Shown: positions 33,748 to 44,476, numbered from the stretch's first letter. The stretch: DNA of 64,000 nt from Clostridia bacterium (GCA_017428525.1 JAFRQQ010000013.1:124001-188000); one strand, 5' to 3'. The notes: generated from the sequence alone by a model not told the origin. Program-made: numbers and translations.

Positions 33748-35253
33748 TTAGGGTTTGACCCAGCCTTTCGCGCATTCCACGGCGCGCTTCCAGCCGGCAT
33801 AATAGGCGTCGCGCTGCGCCTGCGGCATTTTCGGCTCAAAGGTCTTGGCGACCTTGCGGTTCTGCGCAATCTCAGCCTTGTCCTTCCAGACGCCAACGGC
33901 AAGGCCCGCAAGATAGGCGGCGCCGACCGCCGTGGTCTCCACATTCACCGGACGGTCCACGGTGCACTGGATCATATCTGCCTGAATCTGCAGCATGATG
34001 TCGCTCACGCTCGCGCCGCCGTCCACACGCAGCTCGGTGAAGCGGATGCCGGAATCGGACTGCATCGCTTCCAGCAGATCGGTCATCTGGTAGGTGATCG
34101 CCTCAAGCACGCTGCGGGCAATATGGGCGCGGTTGACGCCGCGGGTCAGGCCGACGATGCAGCCGCGGGCATACATATCCCAGTACGGCGCGCCCAGGCC
34201 CGTGAACGCCGGCACGAAATAGATGCCGTTCGCGTCGGGCACGCTCTCCGCCAGCTCGTCGCAGCGGCGGGCGGTGTCGATCAGATGCAGCTCGTCGCGC
34301 AGCCATTTGATCACGGAGCCGGCGTTGAAGGCCGAGCCCTCGATGGCATATTCCACCTCGTCGCCGATGCCCCAGGCCACGCCCGTGAGCAGATTGTTTT
34401 CGGATTTGACGCGCTTCTTGCCGGTGTTCATCAGCAGGAAGCAGCCGGTGCCGTAGGTATTCTTCGCCTGGCCGGCCTCGAAGCAGGCCTGGCCGAACAG
34501 CGCCGCGGGCTGATCGCCGATCGCGCCGCAGATGGGAATACCCTCCAGCGCTTCCAGACCGAGGATGCCCTTGGCCACGCGGCCGTAGATCTTGCTCGAC
34601 GGCACGGGCTCCGGCAGGATCGACATCGGAATGCCGAGCGTGTCGCACAGATACTTATCCCAGCAGAGATTGTCAACGTCAAACAGCATCGTGCGGGAGG
34701 CGTTGGAATAATCCGTCACATGGACGCTGCCGCCGGTCAGATTCCAGATCAGCCAGGTCTCGACCGTTCCGAACAGCAGGCGGCCTTCGTCGGCCAGCTT
34801 GCGCGCCTCGGGCACATGATCCAGGATCCACTTGATCTTCGTGCCGGAGAAATAGGCGTCGATGAGCAGACCGGTCTTCTCTTTGATATAATCCTCGAGC
34901 CCCTGCGCCTTGAGCCCCTCGCAGATATCCGCCGTGCGGCGGCACTGCCAGACGATCGCATTATAGACCGGTTTGCCGGTCTGACGGTCCCAGAGGATGG
35001 TCGTCTCGCGCTGATTGGTGATGCCGATGCCGGCAATCTCGCTCGGACGCACGCTGCTGTTGGCAATGCAGGTGGAAACCGCCTCGAACTGGCTGTAAAG
35101 GATGGTGAGCGGGTCATGCTCGACCCAGCCCGCCTGCGGATAGATCTGCTCGAATTCCTTCTGCGCCTTGCTCACGGCGTTGCCTTTTTTGTCAAAAATG
35201 ATCGCGCGGGAGCTTGTGGTGCCCTGATCGAGGGCGAGAACGTAATTTGCCAT
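33748..35253 (-). CDS. glpK: Glycerol kinase
   Basis: GlpK phosphorylates glycerol to glycerol-3-phosphate. The 501-residue FGGY-family kinase has the N-terminal ALDQGTTSSRAIIFD ATP loop, HVTDYSNASRTMLFDV, NTYGTGCFLLMNTGKK and GLTRGVNRAHIARSVLEAI; the length is the family standard. The region where Firmicutes enzymes carry the HPr-phosphorylated histidine (in a G-W-x-H-x-P-x-x-L context) was not found with certainty. It lies 26 bases after uxaC with no terminator between, so it is probably co-transcribed, an uncommon pairing of hexuronate and glycerol use. No glpF or glpD is nearby. Confidence 0.95.
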   Translation of the reverse strand: MANYVLALDQGTTSSRAIIFDKKGNAVSKAQKEFEQIYPQAGWVEHDPLTILYSQFEAVSTCIANSSVRPSEIAGIGITNQRETTILWDRQTGKPVYNAIVWQCRRTADICEGLKAQGLEDYIKEKTGLLIDAYFSGTKIKWILDHVPEARKLADEGRLLFGTVETWLIWNLTGGSVHVTDYSNASRTMLFDVDNLCWDKYLCDTLGIPMSILPEPVPSSKIYGRVAKGILGLEALEGIPICGAIGDQPAALFGQACFEAGQAKNTYGTGCFLLMNTGKKRVKSENNLLTGVAWGIGDEVEYAIEGSAFNAGSVIKWLRDELHLIDTARRCDELAESVPDANGIYFVPAFTGLGAPYWDMYARGCIVGLTRGVNRAHIARSVLEAITYQMTDLLEAMQSDSGIRFTELRVDGGASVSDIMLQIQADMIQCTVDRPVNVETTAVGAAYLAGLAVGVWKDKAEIAQNRKVAKTFEPKMPQAQRDAYYAGWKRAVECAKGWVKP

Positions 35254-35279
35254 AGTGGATCACCTTTCTATAAGAATTT

Positions 35280-36686
35280 TTATTTTTCAATGCCGAAATA
35301 CCGCATCGCGTTGCGATAGGATATATTTTCTGCAAGGGTCTGCAGCGCGGCCGGGTCGTCGGGATACTGCCCCTGCGCGACCAGATCGCCCAGGAAGCCG
35401 CAGAGGATGCGGCGGAAATATTCGTGGCGCGGATAGGAGAGGAAAGAGCGGGAATCCGTCACCATGCCGATGAATTTGCCCAGCGCGCCGAGATTCGCCA
35501 GCGCCGCCAGCTGCGCGCGCATGCCGTCGATGTTGTCGTTGAACCACCAGGCGGAGCCGAACTGCAGCTTGCTCTCCGCCTCCTCGGTCTGGAAATTGCC
35601 GATCATCGAGCCGAGAACATAATTATCCCGCGGGTTGAGACAGAACAGGATCGTGCGGGGCAGCGCATCCTCCGCCGCAAGGGAGTCGAGGAAGCGCGAA
35701 AGCTGCAGCGCCACCGGCCAGTCGCCGATGGAATCATATCCCGTATCCGGCCCGATGGCACGGAACATCTTGGTGTTGTTGTTGCGCATGGGGCCGATGT
35801 GCAGCTCCATGGCCCAGCCGCGTTTGGCGTACTCCGCGGCCAGGAACCGCAGCAGCGCGGTTCTGAACTGATCCGCCGCAAGCACATCCGGCGTTTCGCA
35901 GCGGCGGGCGGCGGCGAAGATCGCTTCAACTCGGTCGCTGTCCGCCGGCGCATAGGGCACGTAGGCGAAGCCGTGGTCGCTCGCGCAGCAGCCGAGCGAG
36001 GCAAAAAACGCGATCCGTTCCCGTAGCACGTCGCACAGCGCGGCAAAGCTGTCGATCGGCGCGCCGATACGCGCCTCCATCTCCATCAGCCACGCCGGCC
36101 AGCCGGGGGCCTCGACCGCAAGCGCTTTATCCGGGCGGAATGCCGGCAGCACTTTGCAGCGGAAGGACGGATCCCGCGCGATCAGCTGATGGTATTCCAG
36201 ACTATCCGCCGGGTCGTCGGTCGTGCACAGGTGGGTCACGCCGGAGCGCTCGATCAGCGCGCGGGGCGTGAAGTCGCCCGATGCGATCGTCGCGCAGGTG
36301 TCGCGCCAGATTGCGTCCGCCGAGTCGGCGTTCAGGATCCGATCGATCCCGAAATAGCGGCGCAGCTCCAGATGCACCCAGTGATACATCGGATTGCCGA
36401 TCAGGTCGGGCATGCAGGCGGCGAAGGCGCGGAACTTTTCCTCGCCCGGGGCGTTGCCCGTGATCAGCCGCTCCGGCACGCCGCAGGAGCGCATGGCGCG
36501 CCATTTATAATGGTCGCCGCCGAGCCAGAGCGCGGCCAGATCCGACGGCGCGGCATTCTCATAGATCTCCTTGGGGGAAAGATGACAGTGCCAGTCAAAA
36601 ATCGGCATCTTCTCCGCTGCGGCATAGGCCGCTTTTGCGGGTTCGTTGTCGAGCAGAAACGCGCTGCCCAGAAACTCCTTTTGCAT
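35280..36686 (-). CDS. uxaC: Glucuronate isomerase (uronate isomerase)
   Basis: UxaC isomerises D-glucuronate to fructuronate and D-galacturonate to tagaturonate. The 468-residue protein belongs to the amidohydrolase-like family, with IFDWHCHLSPKEIYENA (metal-binding HxH) near residue 30, WALHIGP-like AMELHIGPMRNNN and GMVTDSRSFLSYPRHEYFR near the C-terminus, all typical of the family. The ATG at 36686 follows GGAGGAGG. It heads a short unit with glpK and has its own promoter. It suggests use of pectin- or glycan-derived uronic acids; the other pathway genes (uxaB, uxuA, kdgK) are not in the window. Confidence 0.94.
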   Translation of the reverse strand: MQKEFLGSAFLLDNEPAKAAYAAAEKMPIFDWHCHLSPKEIYENAAPSDLAALWLGGDHYKWRAMRSCGVPERLITGNAPGEEKFRAFAACMPDLIGNPMYHWVHLELRRYFGIDRILNADSADAIWRDTCATIASGDFTPRALIERSGVTHLCTTDDPADSLEYHQLIARDPSFRCKVLPAFRPDKALAVEAPGWPAWLMEMEARIGAPIDSFAALCDVLRERIAFFASLGCCASDHGFAYVPYAPADSDRVEAIFAAARRCETPDVLAADQFRTALLRFLAAEYAKRGWAMELHIGPMRNNNTKMFRAIGPDTGYDSIGDWPVALQLSRFLDSLAAEDALPRTILFCLNPRDNYVLGSMIGNFQTEEAESKLQFGSAWWFNDNIDGMRAQLAALANLGALGKFIGMVTDSRSFLSYPRHEYFRRILCGFLGDLVAQGQYPDDPAALQTLAENISYRNAMRYFGIEK

Positions 36687-36734
36687 ACCGTCCTCCTCCT
36701 GCGCCGGCGCAGACGCGCCCGGCCTCTGCTTTTA

Positions 36735-36762
36735 ATTTTAGCATAAATCACAAATATTGCAA
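36735..36762 (-). promoter_or_regulatory. Promoter of uxaC-glpK
   Basis: Minus strand TTGCAA (36762-36757), 16-base spacer with TG before the box, TAAAAT (36740-36735), 49 bases before the uxaC ATG. Confidence 0.65.
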
Positions 36763-36843
36763 GTGATTCTATAAAATTCATTAGAAAAAACGACAGACGC
36801 CATGCAGCTTCCGCACCGCCCGCCGCCGCAAACGGACGCAGAA

Positions 36844-36879
36844 CGCCCCGACCGCAGCTGCGTGGCTGTGATCGGGGCG
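36844..36879 (-). terminator. Probable terminator of the glutamate synthase operon
   Basis: CGCCCCGA (36844-36851) pairs with TCGGGGCG (36872-36879), with more pairing inside; the T-tract on the minus strand is short, so this is a weaker call. Confidence 0.5.
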
Positions 36880-36910
36880 GTTGCTTTTCGTCTGTGTCGT
36901 TTTCTGGTTT

Positions 36911-37633
36911 TCAGTTGCTGACGTACAGCTGCTTGTACGGATTCTGCCCATCCGGCGTAACGACGGTGAAGGGGTCGGCAAGCAGGGCCTGCGCATCGCC
37001 GCCGAACAGAGCGCAATAGCGCTGCACGAACGGCGTGAGCGCCGCGCGGTCTTCCGCCCCCGCCAGACGCACGCGCACCTGCGGCGGGAACCGGAGCGCC
37101 CGGCAGTCGCCGCGCAGGAAGAGCCGTCCGCCGTACATGCCCGTACACGGGAAATCGCCGACGATCGGGCTGCCGCCGGTGTTTAGGCCGAGCACGACGA
37201 TCACGCCGCCGGCCTGGTATTCGCCCAGAAAGCTGCCCGCCGCGCCGCCGATGACCATGACCGGCACTTTTTCCTGATATTCTTTCATATGAATGCCCGC
37301 GCGGTAGCCGGCAAAGCCGCGCACATAGATCTCTCCGCCGCGCATGGCGTAGCCGGCCGCGTCGCCGATATCGCCGCGCACGACGATCCGGCCGTCGTTC
37401 ATCGTGTCGCCGACCGCGTCCTGCGCGTTGCCGTTGACCACGATCTCCGCGCCGTTGAGATAGGCGCCGAGCGCGTTGCCGGGCACGCCGTCGATTTCGA
37501 TGCGTTTGCCGCCCATGCCCGCGGCGATGAACCGCTGCCCGCAGCAGCCGGTCAGGCGGCAGTCGCCTTCCGTGCCGCAGAGCGCTTCATTGATCGCCCG
37601 GTGATCGAGCGCCGTGACGTCGAGTTTCGTCAT
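36911..37633 (-). CDS. Glutamate synthase GXGXG-domain subunit (GltB3-like)
   Basis: The 240-residue protein is the isolated C-terminal beta-helix of glutamate synthase. Repeating turns are visible: GMGGKRIEIDGVPGNALGAY, GNAQDAVGDTMNDGRIVVRG, GDIGDAAGYAMRGGEIYVRG. In the large bacterial enzyme this domain packs between the amidotransferase and synthase domains; as a separate gene it is typical of the archaeal-type split enzyme. I chose the ATG at 37633, just after the stop of the preceding gene, over a GTG at 37645 that falls on the ribosome site. Last gene of the five-gene operon. Confidence 0.88.
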   Translation of the reverse strand: MTKLDVTALDHRAINEALCGTEGDCRLTGCCGQRFIAAGMGGKRIEIDGVPGNALGAYLNGAEIVVNGNAQDAVGDTMNDGRIVVRGDIGDAAGYAMRGGEIYVRGFAGYRAGIHMKEYQEKVPVMVIGGAAGSFLGEYQAGGVIVVLGLNTGGSPIVGDFPCTGMYGGRLFLRGDCRALRFPPQVRVRLAGAEDRAALTPFVQRYCALFGGDAQALLADPFTVVTPDGQNPYKQLYVSN

Positions 37634-37634
37634 A

Positions 37635-38867
37635 TCAGACCGCACCTCCGAACCGTTCTGTCCGCACCGCCGGCGAGAAGGCCGCCGAGGTCGCCGCGGA
37701 CGTCAAAAGCGAAAAATCAACCGTATGCAGCGGCGTCTGCTCGCGCACCATCGCGGTATAGATGCCCGCACGGTCCGTGCCGCCGATGAGAATAAAGCCC
37801 GTCAGCCGGTCGTCTTTTACAAAGAAGCGTTTGTAGGCCTCGCCGCTGTCCGCCGCGATCACCTCACCGTCATAGCTGCCCGCGGTCATCAGATGCAGGC
37901 CGAAAAAGCCGATGGAATTCATCGGAATGCCGCGGTCAAACGATGCGCAGCCGCCCGCCATGTTGACGCCGGCGGCATGGCCCTGCAGATAGGCGTTCGG
38001 CAGCAGCGCCAGCACACGCCGCGCCCCGCAGGAGCGGTCGTAGCCCTGCGCGCAGTCGCCGGCAGCGTAGACGTCCGGCAGCGTCGTCGCCATGCGCTCG
38101 TCGATCAGAATGCCGCGGTCCGTTTCGCCGCCCGCTTCCTTGACGAGCGACGTATTCGGCCGCACGCCGACGGCCAGCACAAGCACGTCGAACGGCACCG
38201 TTTCGCCGCTTTTCATTTCGGCAAAATCGGCGGAAAACTGCGCGACGCTGTCGCCGAGCAGGAACCGGATGCCCTGCGCCTCGAGATGCTTCTGCACCCT
38301 TGCCGCGGCCGCAGCGTCCAGAATGCTGGAAAGCACGCGGTCCGCGAGATCGCAGACGGTGATGCGCCCGACCCGCGCGTGCAGCCCCTCGGCGCATTTG
38401 AGCCCGATCAGGCCCGCGCCGACAATCAGCACGCGGCTCTCCGGCGTAATGGCCTGTTCCAGCGCCAGCGCGTCGTCAAGCGTCTGAAACGTAAACTTCC
38501 GCGGCACGGTTTCCAGCCCCTGCATCGGCGGCAGAAACGGCGACGAGCCGGCGGCGACGCAGAGCGCGTCATACGGCAGCTGCGCGCCGTCGCTGAGCGC
38601 AACGGTTTTTGCCTGCGGATCGATCGCTTGCGCGCGCACGCCGTAACGCACGGTGCAGCCGACGTTTGCAAGGAAGGAGCCGTCGCGGTACTGCATGCGC
38701 TGCAGATCCGTCTTGCCTTCCAGATAGTAGGAAATCAGCGGGCGGCAGTAGACCGGATGCGGTTCTGCGGAAATGACGGTGATCTCCCCCGCCCCGTCCG
38801 CGCTGCGGATGCCCTCGATGCAGCCGACGGCGGCCACGCCGTTGCCGATAATCACATAACGCTTCAT
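37635..38867 (-). CDS. NAD(P)H/FAD-dependent oxidoreductase of the glutamate synthase operon
   Basis: The 410-residue flavoprotein resembles NADH:rubredoxin reductase and the N-terminal part of NirB. It has two dinucleotide-binding motifs, YVIIGNGVAAVGCIEGIRSA near the start and RVLIVGAGLIGLKCAEGLHA near residue 150, and the FAD-contacting VYAAGDCAQ. It probably feeds electrons from NAD(P)H, or balances them with ferredoxin, for the glutamate synthase encoded around it, taking the place of the GltD small subunit. It overlaps the preceding ferredoxin gene by four bases (ATGA). The exact electron route is inferred from position. Confidence 0.88.
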   Translation of the reverse strand: MKRYVIIGNGVAAVGCIEGIRSADGAGEITVISAEPHPVYCRPLISYYLEGKTDLQRMQYRDGSFLANVGCTVRYGVRAQAIDPQAKTVALSDGAQLPYDALCVAAGSSPFLPPMQGLETVPRKFTFQTLDDALALEQAITPESRVLIVGAGLIGLKCAEGLHARVGRITVCDLADRVLSSILDAAAAARVQKHLEAQGIRFLLGDSVAQFSADFAEMKSGETVPFDVLVLAVGVRPNTSLVKEAGGETDRGILIDERMATTLPDVYAAGDCAQGYDRSCGARRVLALLPNAYLQGHAAGVNMAGGCASFDRGIPMNSIGFFGLHLMTAGSYDGEVIAADSGEAYKRFFVKDDRLTGFILIGGTDRAGIYTAMVREQTPLHTVDFSLLTSAATSAAFSPAVRTERFGGAV

Positions 38868-39304
38868 ACGGCCGCCTCCCGTTCTTCATAGACGATCGCG
38901 CCGTTGGGGCAGCCCGTGACGCAGGCGGGCGCGCCGCAGGAATTCTGCAGGCAAAGCTCGCATTTCTGCATCGCGCCGTTCTCGCCCGGCGCCAGCGCGC
39001 CGTAGGGGCAGACCAGCACGCAGGTCAGGCACCCGACACATTTCTCCCGGTTGATCTGCACCACGCCGTCCGTTTTGGAAATCGCGCCGGCGATGCAGCT
39101 TTTGACGCAAAGCGGATCGTCGCAATGGCGGCAGGAAACGGCGAAAAAGACGCCGTCCTTGCCCTCCACATGAATGCGCGGATAGATCTGCCTGCCCTTG
39201 AGCGCGCTTGCCATATCCCGCAGACCGGAATTGGCAAAGGCGCAGTTGTATTCACACAGATGGCAGCCGAGGCACCATGCCTCGTTGACATAGATTCGTT
39301 TCAT
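38864..39304 (-). CDS. Polyferredoxin (4Fe-4S, HycB/NrfC-like) of the glutamate synthase operon
   Basis: The 146-residue protein has cysteine groups for about four [4Fe-4S] clusters: CLGCHLCEYNC, SCRHCDDPLCVKSC, CVGCLTCVLVC and CELCLQNSCGAPACVTGC. This is the layout of DMSO-reductase/hydrogenase-type electron-transfer subunits. It sits between the synthase subunit and the FAD oxidoreductase, so it most likely wires electrons between them. It is in the cytoplasm (no signal peptide). The ATG at 39304 is 18 bases after the synthase stop. Confidence 0.9.
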   Translation of the reverse strand: MKRIYVNEAWCLGCHLCEYNCAFANSGLRDMASALKGRQIYPRIHVEGKDGVFFAVSCRHCDDPLCVKSCIAGAISKTDGVVQINREKCVGCLTCVLVCPYGALAPGENGAMQKCELCLQNSCGAPACVTGCPNGAIVYEEREAAV

Positions 39305-39322
39305 GCGTGCCTCCCAGTCCTT

Positions 39323-40828
39323 TTATTCTCCCGCATGGGCGATGCCGAGAATCTCCAGCTCTTTTTCCGTCAGCCCGACGCCGCGCAGCATCATGCGGTT
39401 GCCGCGCAGGGCTTCGATCGCGTTGATGCCCATGCCGCCCATGATCTCCTTGATTTCATGCCGCCAGGCGGTCATCAGCCGGATCAGCCGTTCGCTGCCC
39501 AGATCGGGATTGAGCCGCTTGACCAGATCGGGCCGCTGGGTCGCGATGCCCCAGTTGCATTTGCCGCTCTGGCAGGTGCGGCAGAGATGACAGCCGAGCG
39601 CGAGCAGCGCCGCCGTTGCGATATAGCAGGCGTCCGCGCCCAGAGCGACGGCCTTGACCACGTCCGCCGCACTGCGGATCGAACCGCCAACCACAAGGGA
39701 AACGTCGTTGCGGATGCCCTCATCGCGCAGACGCTGATCCACGGAAGCGAGCGCGAGCTCGATCGGAATGCCGACGTTGTCGCGGATGCGCGTGGGCGCT
39801 GCGCCCGTGCCGCCGCGGAAGCCGTCGATCGCAATGATGTCCGCGCCGCTGCGGGCGATGCCGCTGGCGATGGCCGCGATATTGTGCACCGCCGCGACCT
39901 TGACGATGATCGGCTTGCGGTAGCCGGTCGCCTCCTTGAGCGAAAGCACGAGCTGCCGCAGGTCTTCAATGGAATAAATATCGTGGTGCGGGGCGGGCGA
40001 AATGGCGTCCGAGCCCTCCGGCACCATGCGGGTGCGGGAGACGTCGCCCACGATTTTCGCGCCGGGCAGATGCCCGCCGATGCCGGGCTTTGCTCCCTGC
40101 CCCATTTTGATCTCGATCGCAGCGCCCGCCTCCAGATAGCGCTCATGCACGCCGAAGCGTCCGCTCGCCACCTGCACGACGGTGTTGTCGCCGTAGGCAT
40201 AGAAATCCTCGTGCAGACCGCCCTCGCCGGTATTATAAAGAATGCCGAGCGCCTGCGCCGCGCGGGCGAGCGAGGCGTGCGCGTTGTAGCTGATCGAGCC
40301 GTAGCTCATCGCGGAAAACATGACCGGCATGGAGAGCGCCAGCTGCGGCGGCAGGTCGCAGCAGAGCTCCCCGTCGGCGCCGCGGCGGATGCGGTCGGGC
40401 TTCCGGCCGAGGAACACCTGCGTTTCCATCGGCTCGCGCAGCGGATCGATCGGCGGATTCGTCACCTGCGAAGCGTTGAGCAGGATGCGGTCCCAGTAAA
40501 TCGGCTGCGGCTGCGGATTGCCCATGGAGGAGAGCAGCACGCCGCCGCTTTCCGCCTGCTTGTAGATTTCGCGGATCGTATCGTTTTTCCAGTTGGCGTT
40601 TTCACGCAGCGTGCAGTCGCTTTTGACGATTTTCAGCGCCCGCGTGGGGCAGAGGGAAACGCAGCGCTGACAGTTGACGCACTTGGTTTCGTCGCTCATC
40701 ATTCTGCCCGTTTCCTCGCTGAAAAAATGCACCTCGTTCGCGCATTGACGCTCACACACGCGGCAGGCGATGCAGCGCTCCTCCCGCCGGATCACTTCAA
40801 AATCGGGATAGACCCAGTTGATTTTCAT
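39323..40828 (-). CDS. Glutamate synthase, ferredoxin/FMN synthase subunit (GltB2-like)
   Basis: This 501-residue subunit converts 2-oxoglutarate plus ammonia to glutamate. The N-terminus carries two [4Fe-4S] sites (CIACRVCERQC, CVNCQRCVSLC), followed by the FMN-binding TIM barrel (FSAMSYGSISYNAHASLARA, EIKMGQGAKPGIGGHLPGAK, IAIDGFRGGTGAAPTRIRDN) and the cysteine group CHLCRTCQSGKCNWGIATQR that would hold the 3Fe-4S cluster. A free-standing synthase with an N-terminal ferredoxin domain is the archaeal/anaerobe form. Its start overlaps the end of the amidotransferase gene by four bases. Reaction is inferred from the family. Confidence 0.92.
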   Translation of the reverse strand: MKINWVYPDFEVIRREERCIACRVCERQCANEVHFFSEETGRMMSDETKCVNCQRCVSLCPTRALKIVKSDCTLRENANWKNDTIREIYKQAESGGVLLSSMGNPQPQPIYWDRILLNASQVTNPPIDPLREPMETQVFLGRKPDRIRRGADGELCCDLPPQLALSMPVMFSAMSYGSISYNAHASLARAAQALGILYNTGEGGLHEDFYAYGDNTVVQVASGRFGVHERYLEAGAAIEIKMGQGAKPGIGGHLPGAKIVGDVSRTRMVPEGSDAISPAPHHDIYSIEDLRQLVLSLKEATGYRKPIIVKVAAVHNIAAIASGIARSGADIIAIDGFRGGTGAAPTRIRDNVGIPIELALASVDQRLRDEGIRNDVSLVVGGSIRSAADVVKAVALGADACYIATAALLALGCHLCRTCQSGKCNWGIATQRPDLVKRLNPDLGSERLIRLMTAWRHEIKEIMGGMGINAIEALRGNRMMLRGVGLTEKELEILGIAHAGE

Positions 40829-41922
40829 ACCGCAACGCCTTCTTTCACGCGCACGATCACCGGCACGCCGCCGGCAGGCGCCCAGATCTGCTCCGCCTGC
40901 GGCTCCATGGCGCGGATCGCCGCTTCCTCGCTGGCAATGTAGACGCAGTCGCCTTTTTCGCCCACGACCATTGAACGCAGCTTGAGCCGGTCGTTGAGCG
41001 CCATCAGACCGCCGGAAAAGCCGAGGATAATCGAAAACGGGCCGGTCACCAGCAGGCTCGGGAAAACCGTGCGCAGATAGGCGCTTTTCGTCCGCTGCGC
41101 CGGATCCGGCATCGCGTCGATCGCGGACCAGAACGGCGCGGCGATGACGGCGGCCGCCTCCTCCGGCGTGAGGCCCTGCACGCGCAGCAGATAATCCATT
41201 ATATAGGTGATGACCTCGGTATCCGTCTGCAGATTGCAGCGGTAGCCGAACATCTCGATGAAGCGCCGGTTGGCGTCATAGGAGGAAATCTCGCCGTTGT
41301 GCACGACGGAATAATCCAGCAGCGCAAACGGATGCGCGCCGCCCCACCAGCCGGGCGTATTCGTCGGATAGCGACCGTGCGCGGTCCACGCGTAGCCTTC
41401 ATAGCTCTCCAGCTGATAGAATCTGCCCACGTCCTCCGGAAAACCGACCGCCTTGAACGCGCCCATATTTTTGCCGCAGGAAAACACGAACGCGCCTTCG
41501 ATTTCGCTGTTGATCCGGATCACCGTGCGGGCAACGAATTCCCGCTCGTCGACCTGCATATCGGCCACAACGGACTGCAGCGGCGCGGCAAAATAACGCC
41601 AGATGATCGGTTCGTCCGTGATCTCCGGCAGCTTGCGCGTCGGCAGGACTTCCGAGCGCACGAGCTCAAAGCGTTCCTTCAGAAACGCCTCGCAGTCCTT
41701 GCGGGTCTGACGGCTGTCATAAAACAGATGCAGCGCGTAATATTCGCGCATATCGGGATAAATGCCGTAGCCTGCAAAGCCGCCGCCCAGGCCGTTGGAG
41801 CGCTCGCGCATGGGGATCATGGCGCGCCGGACGGTTTCGCCGCTGATGGGCCGCCCCTCTTTGGAAATCACGGCAGCCAGCGCGCAGCCGGAGGGAATGC
41901 GGACCTGCCCTTCCCGCTTCAT
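40825..41922 (-). CDS. Glutamate synthase amidotransferase subunit (GltB1-like)
   Basis: The 365-residue protein is a class II glutamine amidotransferase that would release ammonia from glutamine for the synthase subunit. Near the N-terminus SGCALAAVISKEGRP carries Cys13, the expected nucleophile after trimming; other family blocks are GYAWTAHGRYPTNTPGWWGG and DYSVVHNGEISSYDANRRF, and QTDTEVITYIMDYLL. I chose the ATG at 41922 (nine bases after AAAGGAG) over that at 41928, which is only three bases from it. First gene of the operon, behind a promoter and a leader terminator. Confidence 0.92.
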   Translation of the reverse strand: MKREGQVRIPSGCALAAVISKEGRPISGETVRRAMIPMRERSNGLGGGFAGYGIYPDMREYYALHLFYDSRQTRKDCEAFLKERFELVRSEVLPTRKLPEITDEPIIWRYFAAPLQSVVADMQVDEREFVARTVIRINSEIEGAFVFSCGKNMGAFKAVGFPEDVGRFYQLESYEGYAWTAHGRYPTNTPGWWGGAHPFALLDYSVVHNGEISSYDANRRFIEMFGYRCNLQTDTEVITYIMDYLLRVQGLTPEEAAAVIAAPFWSAIDAMPDPAQRTKSAYLRTVFPSLLVTGPFSIILGFSGGLMALNDRLKLRSMVVGEKGDCVYIASEEAAIRAMEPQAEQIWAPAGGVPVIVRVKEGVAV

Positions 41923-41951
41923 CAGCATCGGCTCCTTTCTGAATCGGTAAT

Positions 41952-41991
41952 AAAAAAACGCCCGTTCTTCGCCGCAGCGAAAAACGAACGT
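41952..41991 (-). terminator. Leader terminator of the glutamate synthase operon
   Basis: On the minus strand ACGTTCGTTTTTCGC (41991-41977) pairs over its whole length, with three G-U pairs, with GCGAAGAACGGGCGT (41972-41958), and seven T follow (41958-41952). It lies between the promoter and the ribosome site of the first gene, so it can only act on this operon; it implies regulated read-through. Confidence 0.8.
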
Positions 41992-42009
41992 CTTTGCTCA
42001 TTTGAGGGG

Positions 42010-42038
42010 ATTATACGCCAAAAACGGCGATTTGTCAA
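42010..42038 (-). promoter_or_regulatory. Promoter of the glutamate synthase operon
   Basis: Minus strand perfect TTGACA (42038-42033), 17-base spacer, perfect TATAAT (42015-42010). Divergent from the glnN promoter. Confidence 0.85.
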
Positions 42039-42094
42039 GCGGTTTCGGAAACTTTTCGCCGGAATCACAAAATCAGAAAATTTCAAATTGGGGG

Positions 42095-42123
42095 TTGACA
42101 AATGCCGTTCGGCGGTGTAGAAT
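42095..42123 (+). promoter_or_regulatory. Promoter of the glnN-amt-purF region
   Basis: TTGACA (42095-42100), 17-base spacer, TAGAAT (42118-42123); about 165 bases of leader follow before the glnN ATG. Confidence 0.8.
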
Positions 42124-42141
42124 ACGAGCAGAAAGGCAAGG

Positions 42142-42176
42142 GCGTCTTTGGGCCGAATGGCTCAAAGGCGTTTTTT
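42142..42176 (+). terminator. Leader terminator of glnN
   Basis: GCGTCTTTGGGCC (42142-42154) pairs throughout with GGCTCAAAGGCGT (42159-42171) over a GAAT loop, followed by TTTTTT. GCAGAAA (42128-42134) is complementary to TTTCTGC (42174-42180), so the U-tract can alternatively be paired, a possible switch. Confidence 0.75.
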
Positions 42177-42199
42177 CTGCTTTCTTCCGGTTCTTTTTT

Positions 42200-42253
42200 G
42201 AAAGGCAACGGCGTCTTTTTCTCGCTTGCGCGGGAATCGCACCGTTGCCTTTC
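42200..42253 (+). promoter_or_regulatory. Large hairpin in the glnN leader
   Basis: GAAAGGCAACGG (42200-42211) and CCGTTGCCTTTC (42242-42253) form a perfect 12-bp stem closing a 30-base apical region, in which TTCTCGC and GCGGGAA (42219-42225, 42230-42236) make a second stem. No T-tract follows. Possibly a protein- or ligand-binding element; class not recognised. Confidence 0.6.
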
Positions 42254-42293
42254 TCCGTTTTCCGGGCAAAAAAACAAAAAGGAGATGTATGGA

Positions 42294-44387
<2,094 letters not shown>

Positions 44388-44421
44388 AAGAATCCATTGA
44401 GAAGAAAGAAAAAAACAACCA

Positions 44422-44448
44422 CAGCGGCGGTGGATTCCGCCGCCGCTG
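44422..44448 (+). promoter_or_regulatory. Hairpin between glnN and amt
   Basis: CAGCGGCGG (44422-44430) and CCGCCGCTG (44440-44448) form a 9-bp stem with a 9-base loop. No T-tract follows, so it is more likely an mRNA processing or stability element than a terminator. Confidence 0.5.
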
Positions 44449-44476
44449 AACCATTACCGGAAAGGGGCAATCTCCG

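Noticed and set aside
42102..42293. An N-terminal 64-residue extension of glutamine synthetase
   Set aside because: It covers the leader hairpins and starts before a transcription start could be; the ribosome site points to 42294.
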